A stretch of DNA of 48,638 bases from Bacteroidota bacterium (GCA_013298545.1 JAAFIA010000034.1:1-48638), one strand, 5' to 3'. Shown: positions 16,238 to 25,071, numbered from the stretch's first letter. The notes: generated from the sequence alone by a model not told the origin. A program made the numbers and translations.

Positions 16238-18646
16238 ATGAAAAAAACCTTACTCTTCTTTGCGTTATTAACTGGAATGCTTTCGGTTTCTGCGCAAACA
16301 CAAATTCTAGCACCGCACCCTGCACAAACCACTACTTTTAGTGGGAATGTTAGAGGCTATTATTTTGTTGCCCCCACGTGCTTCACCATTACAGGCGTTG
16401 AAGTGCCTAACAACAACTCTGGAAATCAAAGTATTGCCGTTGTCCGATTCAATGCAATACCGCCAATATTTTCAACGACGACCAATAGCTTTACAACACT
16501 TTTCCTCACACAAAATAATCCGGCTACGGGCATTATTCCTGTCAACATTCAAGTAGAACAAGGCGATATTATTGGCTTTTTAGGTTGCCGCGGAACAACT
16601 AACTCCTACTCAAACGTTGGAAACACAACGGTTATCGAAGGATTTCCAGTTACACTTGCTCGTTTAGGGATGCAATTTCCGTTGCCAACAACTGTACCGC
16701 AACAGTTATGGACCGAGACTAGTGGCTCCATTTCGCGTGTGTTTATGTATTACGATAGTTTGATTACGTATAATGTAACAGCGACACAACTCACGTCTAA
16801 TTCGTTTTCGTTCACCAATGGCGCAGATACCAGTTTCTCTGCGGTTTGGAATTTTGGCGACAATTCCCCACTCGATCCGTCTGACAATCCTACACACATT
16901 TATGCTGCTTCGGGCACTTACAACGTATGTTCCTACATCACCAACTCATGCGGAACTGATACGGTTTGTACAACAGTAACTGTTTGTGCTCCGGTTGCAA
17001 CAAGTTATACATCGTCTGCTGTCGGAGGAACGGTTTCATTCACCGATCAAACAACGTCTAGTCCAACAACTTGGGTCTGGGATTTTGGCGATAGTTCACC
17101 TACCAGCACACAACAAAATCCTGTTCATACTTACGCTGCCAGTGGTACTTACACCGTTTGTTTGATTTCAAGTAATGGGTGTTCGGCAGATACCACGTGT
17201 GCTGTGGTAACTGTATGTTTAGCAACTACGGCAAACTTTACTTCGGCTGTGAATGGTGGAACTGTTCAGTTTACAGATATTTCTGCAAGCGAAGTAACTT
17301 CTTGGACTTGGGATTTTGGCGATAGTTCTCCACTCAACAATACGCAAAATCCCCAACATACGTTCTCAACAAACGGCACTTACCAAGTGTGCTTAATTGC
17401 AAATTCGGCTTGTTCTGCTGATACATTTTGTACAAGTATTACCATTTGTTATCCAGTTACAGCAAACTATACTTATACCGTAAATGGAGCAACAGCAAAT
17501 TTTACAGGTGCTTCGGCCAATGCGACAACATGGGTATATGATTATGGTGATGCTTCGCCACTTGATACTGTTCAGAATGGCTCACATACCTATACTGCAA
17601 ACGGAATATATTTTGTTTGCATGACGGCCATAAGCAGTTGTTCAACAGCAACTTTTTGCGACACGGTTAGCATTTGCTTACCCATTACCGCTGCTTATAC
17701 CGCAGTGGTGAATGGCGGAACAGTTGCATTTACCGATGCTTCAACAAACGCAACAACTTGGGTATATGATTACGGCGATAATTCGCCACTCGATACAACA
17801 CAAAATGGTTCGCACACATACGCAGCCAATGGCAACTATGTGGTGTGCATGACGGCAATGAGCAACTGCACAACGGCTACGTTCTGCGATACCGTAACCA
17901 TTTGTATGCCTGCTGTTGCTAATTTCTCTTGGGCTGAAGGTAACGCCAGCATCCTTTTCTCCGATTCTTCGCAACATGCTACTTCTTGGGCATGGGATTT
18001 TGGTGACAGTTCGCCGATTGATACGACTCAAAACGCAGCACATTTCTATTCACAAAATGGTGTTTACACGGTTTGCTTGATTGTTACGAATGCATGTTCT
18101 TCCGATACTTTTTGTACAACGATTACAAATTGTATATTCCCTGCAAACGCAGCATTTACAGCATCGGGCACAGGCTTCAATTATAACTTTACAAACACAT
18201 CCAGCAATGCCGTTTCGTATTTCTGGGATTTTGATGATAATGGTGCTACATCTTCACTTGCTGCTCCTTCACACACCTTCTCCTATACGGGTCTTCATAT
18301 TGTTTGTTTAACGGCATATAATTTATGCAACGACAGTGTTACAACGTGTGATTCTGTCCTTGTTCAGGTCGTTGATGTTTATGACCATATTGCTGGTGCA
18401 ACGCAAGTGGCTGTTTATCCAAATCCGTTAATCGAGGGATCTGTATTGTTTGTTCAATCAACAGAAATTAGTGGCGCATTTACATTTGAATTGATGGATG
18501 TAACAGGACGTGTTGTGCGCACCGAAAATGGAATGATCAACGAAACAAGCACAATTGGTCGCGGCGATTTGGCTGCTGGAATTTATGCTTACCGCATCAT
18601 TGCTGGTGGCAAAGCCATTGGTACCGGAAAATTGGTTATTCAATAA
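16238..18646 (+). CDS. Secreted PKD-repeat protein with T9SS type A sorting domain
   Basis: The product has 802 residues. A signal peptide (MKKTLLFFALLTGMLSVSAQ) is followed by a 160-residue N-terminal domain I do not recognise. Seven PKD domains then run from about residue 185 to 700. Each has W-x-(F/Y)-G-D, N-P-x-H-x-(Y/F) and G-x-Y-x-V-C, and each is followed by a Cys-rich linker. The repeats are visible in the DNA with a period near 228 bp. The last 75 residues (VYPNPLIEG, then VTGRVV, GIYAYRI and GTGKLVIQ) form a type A sorting domain that directs export by T9SS and anchoring at the surface. A surface adhesin-like role is an inference. A strong terminator follows. Confidence 0.95.
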   Translation: MKKTLLFFALLTGMLSVSAQTQILAPHPAQTTTFSGNVRGYYFVAPTCFTITGVEVPNNNSGNQSIAVVRFNAIPPIFSTTTNSFTTLFLTQNNPATGIIPVNIQVEQGDIIGFLGCRGTTNSYSNVGNTTVIEGFPVTLARLGMQFPLPTTVPQQLWTETSGSISRVFMYYDSLITYNVTATQLTSNSFSFTNGADTSFSAVWNFGDNSPLDPSDNPTHIYAASGTYNVCSYITNSCGTDTVCTTVTVCAPVATSYTSSAVGGTVSFTDQTTSSPTTWVWDFGDSSPTSTQQNPVHTYAASGTYTVCLISSNGCSADTTCAVVTVCLATTANFTSAVNGGTVQFTDISASEVTSWTWDFGDSSPLNNTQNPQHTFSTNGTYQVCLIANSACSADTFCTSITICYPVTANYTYTVNGATANFTGASANATTWVYDYGDASPLDTVQNGSHTYTANGIYFVCMTAISSCSTATFCDTVSICLPITAAYTAVVNGGTVAFTDASTNATTWVYDYGDNSPLDTTQNGSHTYAANGNYVVCMTAMSNCTTATFCDTVTICMPAVANFSWAEGNASILFSDSSQHATSWAWDFGDSSPIDTTQNAAHFYSQNGVYTVCLIVTNACSSDTFCTTITNCIFPANAAFTASGTGFNYNFTNTSSNAVSYFWDFDDNGATSSLAAPSHTFSYTGLHIVCLTAYNLCNDSVTTCDSVLVQVVDVYDHIAGATQVAVYPNPLIEGSVLFVQSTEISGAFTFELMDVTGRVVRTENGMINETSTIGRGDLAAGIYAYRIIAGGKAIGTGKLVIQ

Positions 18647-18661
18647 CCAAGCACTTTCTAC

Positions 18662-18699
18662 AAAAACGCTTCTGCGAAACAAGCAGAGGCGTTTTTTTT
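18662..18699 (+). terminator. Terminator of the PKD/T9SS gene
   Basis: Stem AACGCTTCTGC / GCAGAGGCGTT (18666-18676 and about 18683-18693, one mismatch) with a 7-nt loop, followed by a T-run of eight. Confidence 0.9.
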
Positions 18700-18715
18700 G
18701 CGCCCAATCATTTCA

Positions 18716-18891
18716 GAGCCTGTTTAAATTTTATCCTTTGTTCCGAAGCCTCGGAATTGTTATGCGCCTTTTTGCACCATACTTCGTTGCGTTTTTTGAC
18801 CGTAGGCGCGCTGCTATGGCCTTCAAAACGTGCCTCGTCTGGCATAAAAAGCCATCATAACAATTCTCAAAAACAAATTTTAAACAGGCTC
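18716..18891. mobile_element. MITE-like palindromic element, 176 bp
   Basis: Terminal inverted repeats are GAGCCTGTTTAAATTTT (18716-18732) and, inverted, AAATTTTAAACAGGCTC (18875-18891), 16 of 17 bases matching. A second nested pair, GAATTGTTATG (18754-18764) and CATAACAATTC (18856-18866), is perfect. There is no coding capacity. The whole element can fold into one long hairpin. It fits a non-autonomous transposon or a large REP-type element. No clear target-site duplication was seen. Confidence 0.75.
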
Positions 18892-18926
18892 TCAAAAATG
18901 CTGCAACGTGCCTGCACAAAATCTCC

Positions 18927-18934
18927 TAAGTTTG
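18927..18934 (+). promoter_or_regulatory. Putative -7 box for the nonulosonate synthase operon
   Basis: TAAGTTTG, a perfect TAnnTTTG, ends 17 nt before the ATG at 18952. It sits between the MITE-like element and the gene. No good -33 element was found. Confidence 0.5.
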
Positions 18935-18951
18935 TATCCTGACCAGACATT

Positions 18952-20007
18952 ATGAGCAAACTAATCAATTTCCTAAACGCATACGATGCCAAACGCCTTA
19001 CCAAACCGTATGTGATTGCCGAAGCTGGCGTAAATCACGAAGGTTCTATGGAACTGGCCAAGCGCCTCATCGACGAAGCAGCAGAAGGTGGTGCCGACGC
19101 CATCAAATTTCAATCGTACAAAGCCGAAACGCTGGCATCTAAAGATAGTCCGTATTATTGGGACATCACCAAAGAACCTACCCGCAGCCAGTTCGAGCTG
19201 TTTCAGAAATACGATAAATTCTGGAAATCGGAATACGAAGCCTTAAAAGTGCATTGCGACAAGGCGGGAATTGAATTTATGTCAACTCCGTTTGATGTGG
19301 AGTCGGCTAATTTCTTGAATGCGTTGATGCCTGTTTACAAAATCTCGTCGAGCGATATTACGAACTTACCTTTCATCGAGTATCAATGTGCATTCGGCAA
19401 ACCGATTTTGCTTTCCACAGGTTCGTCGTACCTCTGGGAAATTGAACGCGCGCTCGAAACCATTGCTAAAACAGGCAACCAAGTCGTTTTATTGCATTGC
19501 ATTTTAAATTACCCAACAGCCAATGAAAATGCGCACTTGGGTATGATTCTCGATCAGCGTCGCCGTTTTCCTGACGTAATTCCGGGATATTCGGATCATA
19601 CGTTGCCGGGAAAAATGGAGGTCTTGAAAATTGCGACGTTGCTTGGCGCGGCTGTTCTCGAAAAACATTTTACACACGATAAAACATTGCCCGGAAACGA
19701 TCATTACCACGCTATGGACAAAGCGGATTTGAAACATTTTCGTAAGGAAATGGATTTCACGTTTGAGGTACTTGGCAGTTTTGATAAAAAGCCGTTGGCA
19801 TCGGAAGAAAAATCGCGGGCCAATGCGCGCCGCAGTTTAGTTGCGTTGAAAAACATTGCTGAAGGAGAAATCGTAACGCGCGAGCATTTGACGTGGAAAC
19901 GCCCAGCAAGTGGCATTTCGCCTGCTGAAATAGAAACGCTTCTTGGCAAAAAAGCCTTGCGAAATATTGCCGAAGACGAGGTTTTGAAATGGAACATGTT
20001 TGCGTAA
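18952..20007 (+). CDS. neuB: N-acetylneuraminate/nonulosonate synthase (NeuB family)
   Basis: The 351-residue product joins a NeuB-type TIM barrel (residues about 18-270) to a C-terminal SAF antifreeze-like domain (about 285-348). The barrel shows PYVIAEAGVNHEGSMELA, GADAIKFQSYKAETLAS, EFMSTPFD, VYKISSSDITNLPF and GYSDHTLPG, followed by LEKHFTHDKTLPGNDHYHAM. These enzymes condense phosphoenolpyruvate with an N-acetylated hexose to make sialic, legionaminic or pseudaminic acid. The exact sugar cannot be decided here. Two glycosyltransferase-like genes follow with 6- and minus-1-base spacing, so the three form an operon. No CMP-sugar synthetase gene is present in the window. Confidence 0.92.
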   Translation: MSKLINFLNAYDAKRLTKPYVIAEAGVNHEGSMELAKRLIDEAAEGGADAIKFQSYKAETLASKDSPYYWDITKEPTRSQFELFQKYDKFWKSEYEALKVHCDKAGIEFMSTPFDVESANFLNALMPVYKISSSDITNLPFIEYQCAFGKPILLSTGSSYLWEIERALETIAKTGNQVVLLHCILNYPTANENAHLGMILDQRRRFPDVIPGYSDHTLPGKMEVLKIATLLGAAVLEKHFTHDKTLPGNDHYHAMDKADLKHFRKEMDFTFEVLGSFDKKPLASEEKSRANARRSLVALKNIAEGEIVTREHLTWKRPASGISPAEIETLLGKKALRNIAEDEVLKWNMFA

Positions 20008-20013
20008 ACGGGC

Positions 20014-20877
20014 ATGACAAACTTTCTTTTCGTAACACATCTAACACCCAAGCATAAGCGCACCGCTTTACGCCAAGCTCTTATTGATGGCTATGTGCGT
20101 GGACTCGAGGCGCAAACCTATCTGCATTGGAAGGTTTTGCAATTTGGCGACGAGGAGCGAGTTTCGGGAAAGTTTCACACGGTTTATTTACCCGATACGA
20201 GTAAAGCCGAAAAATTTGCAAATGTGGCCGCGCTCTTGCAACGCGCCGATGTCAAAGCCTTGTTTGATGAAGCGGATTATGTGTTGAAATTGGATGACGA
20301 TGATTTGATTTCGCCAACCATTTTGGAAGAAGCGGCTGGAAAAGATTTCGATTGTTGGTTTGATCGTTGGCATACATTCTTCGATTTGTCGAGTGGACAA
20401 TTGACGCAACAAAATCGTCCGTGGATTGCGGCGTGTTGTATTCATAAAAAAGAACATGCGCTTGCAAGCTATACGGGTGAAGGCGATTCGCCTGTCGGAA
20501 ATTTATTGTACACCGATCACAGCAAGGCTTGGCATGTGTATTACGAAGGAAAAAATTGCGTGATTGCCGATCGTGCGCATCCGGTTTATTTGCGCATTCT
20601 TTCGCCCAGTTCCATTACGGCTGGTGCGCAACAAGGGCCGCCCAAACATGCGGGTGAAGTGAATTTTGAAAAATACTATGCGTACTTACGGTTGTTTGGA
20701 AATTGGGAGCAGGTGGCTGTAACAAAATTTGATGCTTACCGCGATCAATTGCGCGAAGCGTGGCGGGTATTTTCATTTGATGCGTGGAAACCAATTCCTA
20801 GCGAAGGCATAAAAGGGTGGGTGAAAAAAATTGGACAACGGATCAAACGCTTTGGTAAAAAATCTTGCTGCGACTGA
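20014..20877 (+). CDS. Glycosyltransferase-like protein (GT-A, DDDD motif)
   Basis: The product has 287 residues. An aspartate motif, VLKLDDDDLISPT near residues 90-102, is the type of metal-binding motif seen in GT-A glycosyltransferases, and the N-terminal half has alternating strand and helix. A short basic stretch at the C-terminus (GQRIKRFGKKSCCD) may touch the membrane. I do not recognise a named family. The gene starts 6 bases after the nonulosonate synthase stop, and its own TGA overlaps the next ATG by one base. The operon position suggests a role in building or attaching a nonulosonate-containing glycan (inference). Confidence 0.7.
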   Translation: MTNFLFVTHLTPKHKRTALRQALIDGYVRGLEAQTYLHWKVLQFGDEERVSGKFHTVYLPDTSKAEKFANVAALLQRADVKALFDEADYVLKLDDDDLISPTILEEAAGKDFDCWFDRWHTFFDLSSGQLTQQNRPWIAACCIHKKEHALASYTGEGDSPVGNLLYTDHSKAWHVYYEGKNCVIADRAHPVYLRILSPSSITAGAQQGPPKHAGEVNFEKYYAYLRLFGNWEQVAVTKFDAYRDQLREAWRVFSFDAWKPIPSEGIKGWVKKIGQRIKRFGKKSCCD

Positions 20878-22274
20878 TGAGAACATTCACCGAATTTAAA
20901 AACGATTTTTACAGCCGCTTCTCCGATCCTGCTGTGTTTGATTGCGGCGACATCAATTTGCTCAAAGTCGTCTTGGATGGTTTAAAAGTGCAATACGCCA
21001 CGCGTGGGCCTGTGAATACACGGATGTTTGGATCGAAACTTATTTTTCGTCTTCAACTTTGGCGCAATGCGAAACGCAACCATGAAAATCACACCAAAAA
21101 AATTGCGGCTTTTAAAGCGCACGTTAACACACAAACGGTTTGGGGAATTGATTATACGGGACGTGGTGTAAGTGATGGAAAAGGAAATTTAGTTTCTGGG
21201 TATTACGATCGGTTGCGAACGCTTTTTCCGCAAAACGAATTTGTGATTCTAAACGATAAGCCCGGAAAAACGCCATACAACAATGCGATTTCTATTGAAG
21301 GTTTAGCAGCTAGATTTTCGTATGTGCAGCCGGATGCGGAGGATTGGGTCTTGCGCGATTTATTGGTGGAGGCGGAAGCGCGTTTTGTTGCGGGCGGGCT
21401 TGTGCGTGGGGATGAGCGGCTGAGTGTGCGGGCGGCGTTTCAGAAATTTTTCGACGAGTATCGCGGTTGGAAACGGTTGTTGCAAGTAGCGAAACCGAAA
21501 CAGGTATTTTTTACGATGCACTACCACCGCGAAGGTTTTTTGTTGGCATTAAAGCGGGCTGGCGTAAAGTCGATTGAGTTGCAACATGGCCTCATTGCGC
21601 CTGAAGATATTTTTTATGTTATGCCTAAAAGCATCAGCACCATTCGCAACCGCGCGATGTATGCCGACGAAATTTGGGTCTATGGCGATTTTTGGAAAAA
21701 TCGGTTGCTTCAAGGTGGCGAATACGGCGAAAACGAAATCCGTGTGATTGGTTGGTATCCGCGCATTGCGGTAACGCTAAATTCGCCCGAGTACGAGGCG
21801 TTGAAGCAATTCATAGGAACAAAGAAATGTGTCTTGGTGTGTACGCAAACGTCCTTACATGAATTTTATATCTCGCTCATTTCGGCGCTAGCGCAAACAC
21901 TACTGGATGCTAAACACGAAGCGGTAATTATTGTCAAACCCCACCCGCACGAAACCACCGCACTGTATCAAGCCTTAGAAAAATACACCAATATCAAAAT
22001 CGCGCAAGGCCCGCTCGACGATTTCGTCCAACTCGCAACCGTCCACGCCTCGATTTATTCGACCACGCATTACGACGCACAACGCCACGGCTTACGCAGT
22101 TTTGCTTGGTCTGTTACCGCTTGTGCCGATTATGTAAAAGCCGTCATCGCATCAGGTGTAGCCGAAAATCTTGCACAGGGCGAAGATATACTGAAACGTA
22201 TGCAAACAACTGAAAATCAGACCATGATTCCCGCAACGCATTTCTACGCACCGTTTCAGGAAGGAAATTATTGA
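20877..22274 (+). CDS. GT-B-like glycosyltransferase (surface glycan / sialyltransferase-like)
   Basis: The product has 465 residues from the ATG at 20877, which overlaps the previous stop (TGATG). A frame extending upstream through a TTG was not used. Motifs are typical of large GT-B surface-glycan transferases: KSIELQHGLIAPED near residue 230, DEIWVYGDFWK near 265, and IIVKPHPHET near 355, an HP motif as in bacterial sialyl- and capsule transferases. No membrane segments are seen. Together with the NeuB-type synthase it may transfer a nonulosonic acid from a CMP donor (inference). The gene is followed 62 bases later by the SRP RNA. Confidence 0.7.
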   Translation: MRTFTEFKNDFYSRFSDPAVFDCGDINLLKVVLDGLKVQYATRGPVNTRMFGSKLIFRLQLWRNAKRNHENHTKKIAAFKAHVNTQTVWGIDYTGRGVSDGKGNLVSGYYDRLRTLFPQNEFVILNDKPGKTPYNNAISIEGLAARFSYVQPDAEDWVLRDLLVEAEARFVAGGLVRGDERLSVRAAFQKFFDEYRGWKRLLQVAKPKQVFFTMHYHREGFLLALKRAGVKSIELQHGLIAPEDIFYVMPKSISTIRNRAMYADEIWVYGDFWKNRLLQGGEYGENEIRVIGWYPRIAVTLNSPEYEALKQFIGTKKCVLVCTQTSLHEFYISLISALAQTLLDAKHEAVIIVKPHPHETTALYQALEKYTNIKIAQGPLDDFVQLATVHASIYSTTHYDAQRHGLRSFAWSVTACADYVKAVIASGVAENLAQGEDILKRMQTTENQTMIPATHFYAPFQEGNY

Positions 22275-22303
22275 ACGATTATTCCGAAAAAGAAAATCTC
22301 TTC

Positions 22304-22333
22304 TTTGTAAATTCAGCAGAATGTGTACTTTTG
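22304..22333 (+). promoter_or_regulatory. Promoter of the SRP RNA gene
   Basis: TTTG at 22304-22307, 18 nt, then TACTTTTG at 22326-22333. This is the best match in the window to the Bacteroidota sigma factor consensus. Confidence 0.8.
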
Positions 22334-22336
22334 TGC

Positions 22337-22437
22337 TGGGTAAGTCTTATACGACCAGCTCCTGTTGACTCCCCCAGGACCGGAAGGTAGCAAGGGTAAA
22401 TGGTTGAGCGGTGCGATATAAATCGCTTACCCATTTT
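22337..22437 (+). ncRNA. ffs: Signal recognition particle RNA, small bacterial type (4.5S)
   Basis: The conserved SRP Alu-less core is present: CTCCTGTTGACTCCCCCAGG at 22359-22378, then ACCGGAAGGTAGCAAGGGTA (22379-22398), the GGAA tetraloop and asymmetric internal loop that bind Ffh. The ends pair as GGGTAAG (22338-22344) with CTTACCC (22426-22432), giving a single hairpin of about 100 nt. A T-run follows and acts as terminator. A consensus promoter ends a few bases upstream. The RNA forms SRP with Ffh and targets membrane proteins to the Sec machinery. Exact ends are uncertain by a few bases. Confidence 0.96.
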
Positions 22438-22446
22438 TTGTGCCCG

Positions 22447-22929
22447 CTATTTTCCTTCAATCCAATTCACAATGCGTTCGCAAATTGGATTTTCAACTGG
22501 CCCTACCATTCCTGCATAATTTCCGTCTTCGTCGATAAGGAATTTCTGAAAATTCCAACTCACTTCCGCATCTTCCACGCCATTTTCAGTTTTTGCAGTA
22601 AGCCAACGGTAGATCGGATGTTTGCCTTCGCCCACAACACTAATTTTTTTCATGAGTGGAAATGTAACACCAAAATTCACTTCGCAAAACTGCGCAATTT
22701 CCGCTTCGGTGCCTGGTTCTTGCGCCGCAAAATCGTTTGCCGGAAATCCGATAATCGTAAAATTCTTGTCGTTATACGTTTCATACAATTCTTGTAATTG
22801 CTTGTACTGTGGCGTAAGCCCACATTGCGAAGCGACATTAACAACCAATATTTTTTTGCCGCGAAAAGCAGATAAATCAACTGGTTTTCCGGAGATAGAT
22901 TCAGCCGTAAATTGATGAAAATTTGACAT
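22447..22929 (-). CDS. Glutathione peroxidase family protein (Cys type)
   Basis: The 160-residue product has the thioredoxin fold signatures of the GPx family: KILVVNVASQCGLTPQY near residues 26-42, where Cys36 takes the place of selenocysteine, then IIGFPANDFAAQEPG near 58-72 and SWNFQKFLID near 124-133. The catalytic Gln and Trp positions are present. Bacterial Cys-type enzymes usually reduce peroxides with thioredoxin rather than glutathione. It is monocistronic, converges with the SRP RNA, and has a TACTTTTG box 24 nt upstream of its ATG. Confidence 0.95.
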   Translation of the reverse strand: MSNFHQFTAESISGKPVDLSAFRGKKILVVNVASQCGLTPQYKQLQELYETYNDKNFTIIGFPANDFAAQEPGTEAEIAQFCEVNFGVTFPLMKKISVVGEGKHPIYRWLTAKTENGVEDAEVSWNFQKFLIDEDGNYAGMVGPVENPICERIVNWIEGK

Positions 22930-22953
22930 GTGCTTGTAGGTTTAGGTATTTTT

Positions 22954-22961
22954 CAAAAGTA
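22954..22961 (-). promoter_or_regulatory. Putative -7 box of the glutathione peroxidase gene
   Basis: TACTTTTG on the minus strand, a perfect TAnnTTTG, 24 nt before the ATG at 22929. No clear -33 element. Confidence 0.5.
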
Positions 22962-23018
22962 TGGATTCCAACGCAGAATGCCTAGTTCGATGTAAAAACG
23001 CAAGTGCAGTAGGAATTG

Positions 23019-23092
23019 GCGAATTGGTAAATTGGTGATTCACAAACTCAACAACTAGCCAACTCAACAATTCACCAATTTACCAATTCGTC
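23019..23092. repeat. Palindromic octamer repeat (AATTG core)
   Basis: The left arm has 8-mers GCGAATTG and GTAAATTG; the right arm has their inverted forms CAATTTAC and CAATTCGT. CGAATTGGTAAATTGGTGA (19 nt, from 23020) is repeated exactly inverted at about 23073-23091. The same 8-mer family appears at 46243-46314 and 48018-48065. It lies between the peroxidase promoter and the next promoter. Confidence 0.8.
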
Positions 23093-23155
23093 AATTCAAC
23101 ATCAGAAATAACTGAAAAAAAATAAGGCGACGGAATTTAAAACCTCATTTCAGAT

Positions 23156-23163
23156 TATCTTTG
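23156..23163 (+). promoter_or_regulatory. Putative -7 box for the lipoprotein gene at 23171
   Basis: TATCTTTG, perfect TAnnTTTG, ends 7 nt before the ATG, predicting a leaderless or nearly leaderless mRNA. Confidence 0.6.
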
Positions 23164-23170
23164 CACGTCT

Positions 23171-23767
23171 ATGAAAAATCGGGCTTTTTTGCTTTTACTG
23201 GTTTTGTTTTTTGCGGCTTGTTCGCCTTCACCAACAACGCGGCAAGAACACGATTCGCTTCCCGATAGTTTACCAGATACACTTGCAGGAAAAATAGACG
23301 ATAGCGATTCTTGCGCCGTACTTAAACGCACCATTGCCGGCGATACCCAACAAGACCAACTCAGACGCGATTTGGCCGAATTGCGGCTTTGCGGCTTAGA
23401 TAGTTTCGATTTGCTTTATGTTGTGCCCAACCTCATGCCCGGCTATTTGCTCGAACAAGAATCGAAAACAAGTATCCGTCCAACCTACGGAAACTTTCTA
23501 AATCACGTGCGCGAATTTCGCCAATCCAATTCGTACAAGCAATTGCACGATAATGTCATGACACTCGATAGTTTACAAGCATTGACCTACAATCCCAAAA
23601 AACTCAACGCCTTGAAACCATCTTTTGGCCGACTTGGTATGACCGAACCCGAATGGCGAGCATTTTCGGCATTTGTCCGTGATTGGGAACCACCTAAAAA
23701 TCAAAAAACAACTTGGCGCGATGCCTTCGATGCGTTTGAACGTGCGATGGCCAACGTTAACCGCTAA
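23171..23767 (+). CDS. Hypothetical lipoprotein
   Basis: The product has 198 residues with a lipoprotein signal (LLLLVLFFAAC, lipidated Cys17) and then a Ser/Pro/Asp-rich linker. The remaining 140 residues look helical and hydrophilic; I do not recognise a family. It starts 7 nt after a TATCTTTG box and is followed by a second lipoprotein gene after 11 bases, so the two are probably co-transcribed. Both share the short pattern L-x-L-C-G-(L/K) near the beginning of the mature part, which may point to distant relatedness (weak inference). Confidence 0.75.
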   Translation: MKNRAFLLLLVLFFAACSPSPTTRQEHDSLPDSLPDTLAGKIDDSDSCAVLKRTIAGDTQQDQLRRDLAELRLCGLDSFDLLYVVPNLMPGYLLEQESKTSIRPTYGNFLNHVREFRQSNSYKQLHDNVMTLDSLQALTYNPKKLNALKPSFGRLGMTEPEWRAFSAFVRDWEPPKNQKTTWRDAFDAFERAMANVNR

Positions 23768-23778
23768 CTCCATACCTG

Positions 23779-25038
23779 ATGCGTAACGCTTCCGTTTTCT
23801 TTTTTGCACTACTCCTACTCACCGTTTTTGCATGCGGCGATCCGCGCTCTCGTAAAACAAAAGAGGAGAAAAAACTAGATGCTCGAACCGAAAAACTTCA
23901 TCAATACCAACGACTCGGATTATGCGGCAAGTATTCCATTCCGCAAGTCGATTCGCTCTTTGAAACCTGTAAAGACGATCCACGCAATCAAACGCGGAAA
24001 CTCTTGGTCAAAACTGGTGCAATTTTAGAAATCGATCTTTCCCTCGAAAAACGTTCTTGCTTTGATACTTACCGAAATGCGTTCAAAGTCATTGGTGAAA
24101 AATGGCCTGATTTAAAATGCGATTCCATCGAACTGTCGTATGTGTATGATACCGATAATAAAAAAGACACCGATGCTGTTTTAGTAAACGTGCAAATCGG
24201 CAATACCTCAATTTCCAGAAGGCTCTATTGGTTTCGTGATTGGGAAATGGACGAAACGTTTTGCAAATTATTCAATACCATTCTCACCGAACGCAACAGT
24301 CCAGAACGCCTTCACCTCGTTACGTTTGAATGCGACCAATGTACCAAAGCCGCCATCAGTGTTTCTTCCGACGTGGACATCACGCGCATGGGTATCATGC
24401 GTTTCAACAAACAAATTGCCGACTCAATCCTACTCGATCCCGAATTGCACCTCGACCCGATGAATGAATTTGAATTGCTCACCCGCGCACAGACCGAAAA
24501 ATACCTGAGCCAACTCTTAAACAGTGGATTGATCGAAAAAACGGATAGTGCTCAATTTGATGACATTCGCACATCGGCGCGCCTCACTTCGGTTTACGGC
24601 TACGAAGGCTTTTTTGAGTTTAACGATAGTCTTTTTGTGCGTTTGTCGTTTGATACGATTAATGATTTCAACCCGTATGAAAACATACTACACGATCTAG
24701 AAAAAGGATCGCGTGGCCGATTTATGACCGATGGTTTTTCAGACGAGCGCGTGGGCACAGAAGCCGCGAATGTGCGTTTTACATTGAAGGGAAAAGTATA
24801 TGAACGAACATTTGAAAAACGAAATGGCTTCGTATCGCCCGAAATCATCAATTGGGTGAACGAAGCCCTTGCCGACCAAAAAGCAGATGGCGCTTTTTAC
24901 ACCATTTTTACCCGCGAAAAAATTGCCATGGTTACGTTTATCAAAAACGACAAGGCCGAACAAGCCAAAGCATGCGGATTTTTCCCGCTCGTCGTGAAAG
25001 GTGCTCCAGATCAGTTGTTAATGCCTTACCGCCAATAA
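23779..25038 (+). CDS. Hypothetical lipoprotein, 419 residues
   Basis: The signal peptide ends in a lipobox (LLLLTVFAC, Cys19). The mature protein is rich in charged residues and has no membrane segment; I do not recognise a domain. A CDQC pair occurs near residue 192, and several short Asp-Ser and Asp-Thr rich stretches occur. It follows another lipoprotein gene by 11 bases and precedes the MCE-family gene, whose promoter box lies in the short gap. An envelope role beside the MCE protein is possible but unproved. Confidence 0.72.
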   Translation: MRNASVFFFALLLLTVFACGDPRSRKTKEEKKLDARTEKLHQYQRLGLCGKYSIPQVDSLFETCKDDPRNQTRKLLVKTGAILEIDLSLEKRSCFDTYRNAFKVIGEKWPDLKCDSIELSYVYDTDNKKDTDAVLVNVQIGNTSISRRLYWFRDWEMDETFCKLFNTILTERNSPERLHLVTFECDQCTKAAISVSSDVDITRMGIMRFNKQIADSILLDPELHLDPMNEFELLTRAQTEKYLSQLLNSGLIEKTDSAQFDDIRTSARLTSVYGYEGFFEFNDSLFVRLSFDTINDFNPYENILHDLEKGSRGRFMTDGFSDERVGTEAANVRFTLKGKVYERTFEKRNGFVSPEIINWVNEALADQKADGAFYTIFTREKIAMVTFIKNDKAEQAKACGFFPLVVKGAPDQLLMPYRQ

Positions 25039-25063
25039 TCATCGCTTTTTCGGATAGAAATCG

Positions 25064-25071
25064 TACATTTG
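25064..25071 (+). promoter_or_regulatory. Putative -7 box upstream of the MCE gene
   Basis: TACATTTG, perfect TAnnTTTG, 24 nt before the GTG start at 25096. The -33 element is not convincing. Confidence 0.45.
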
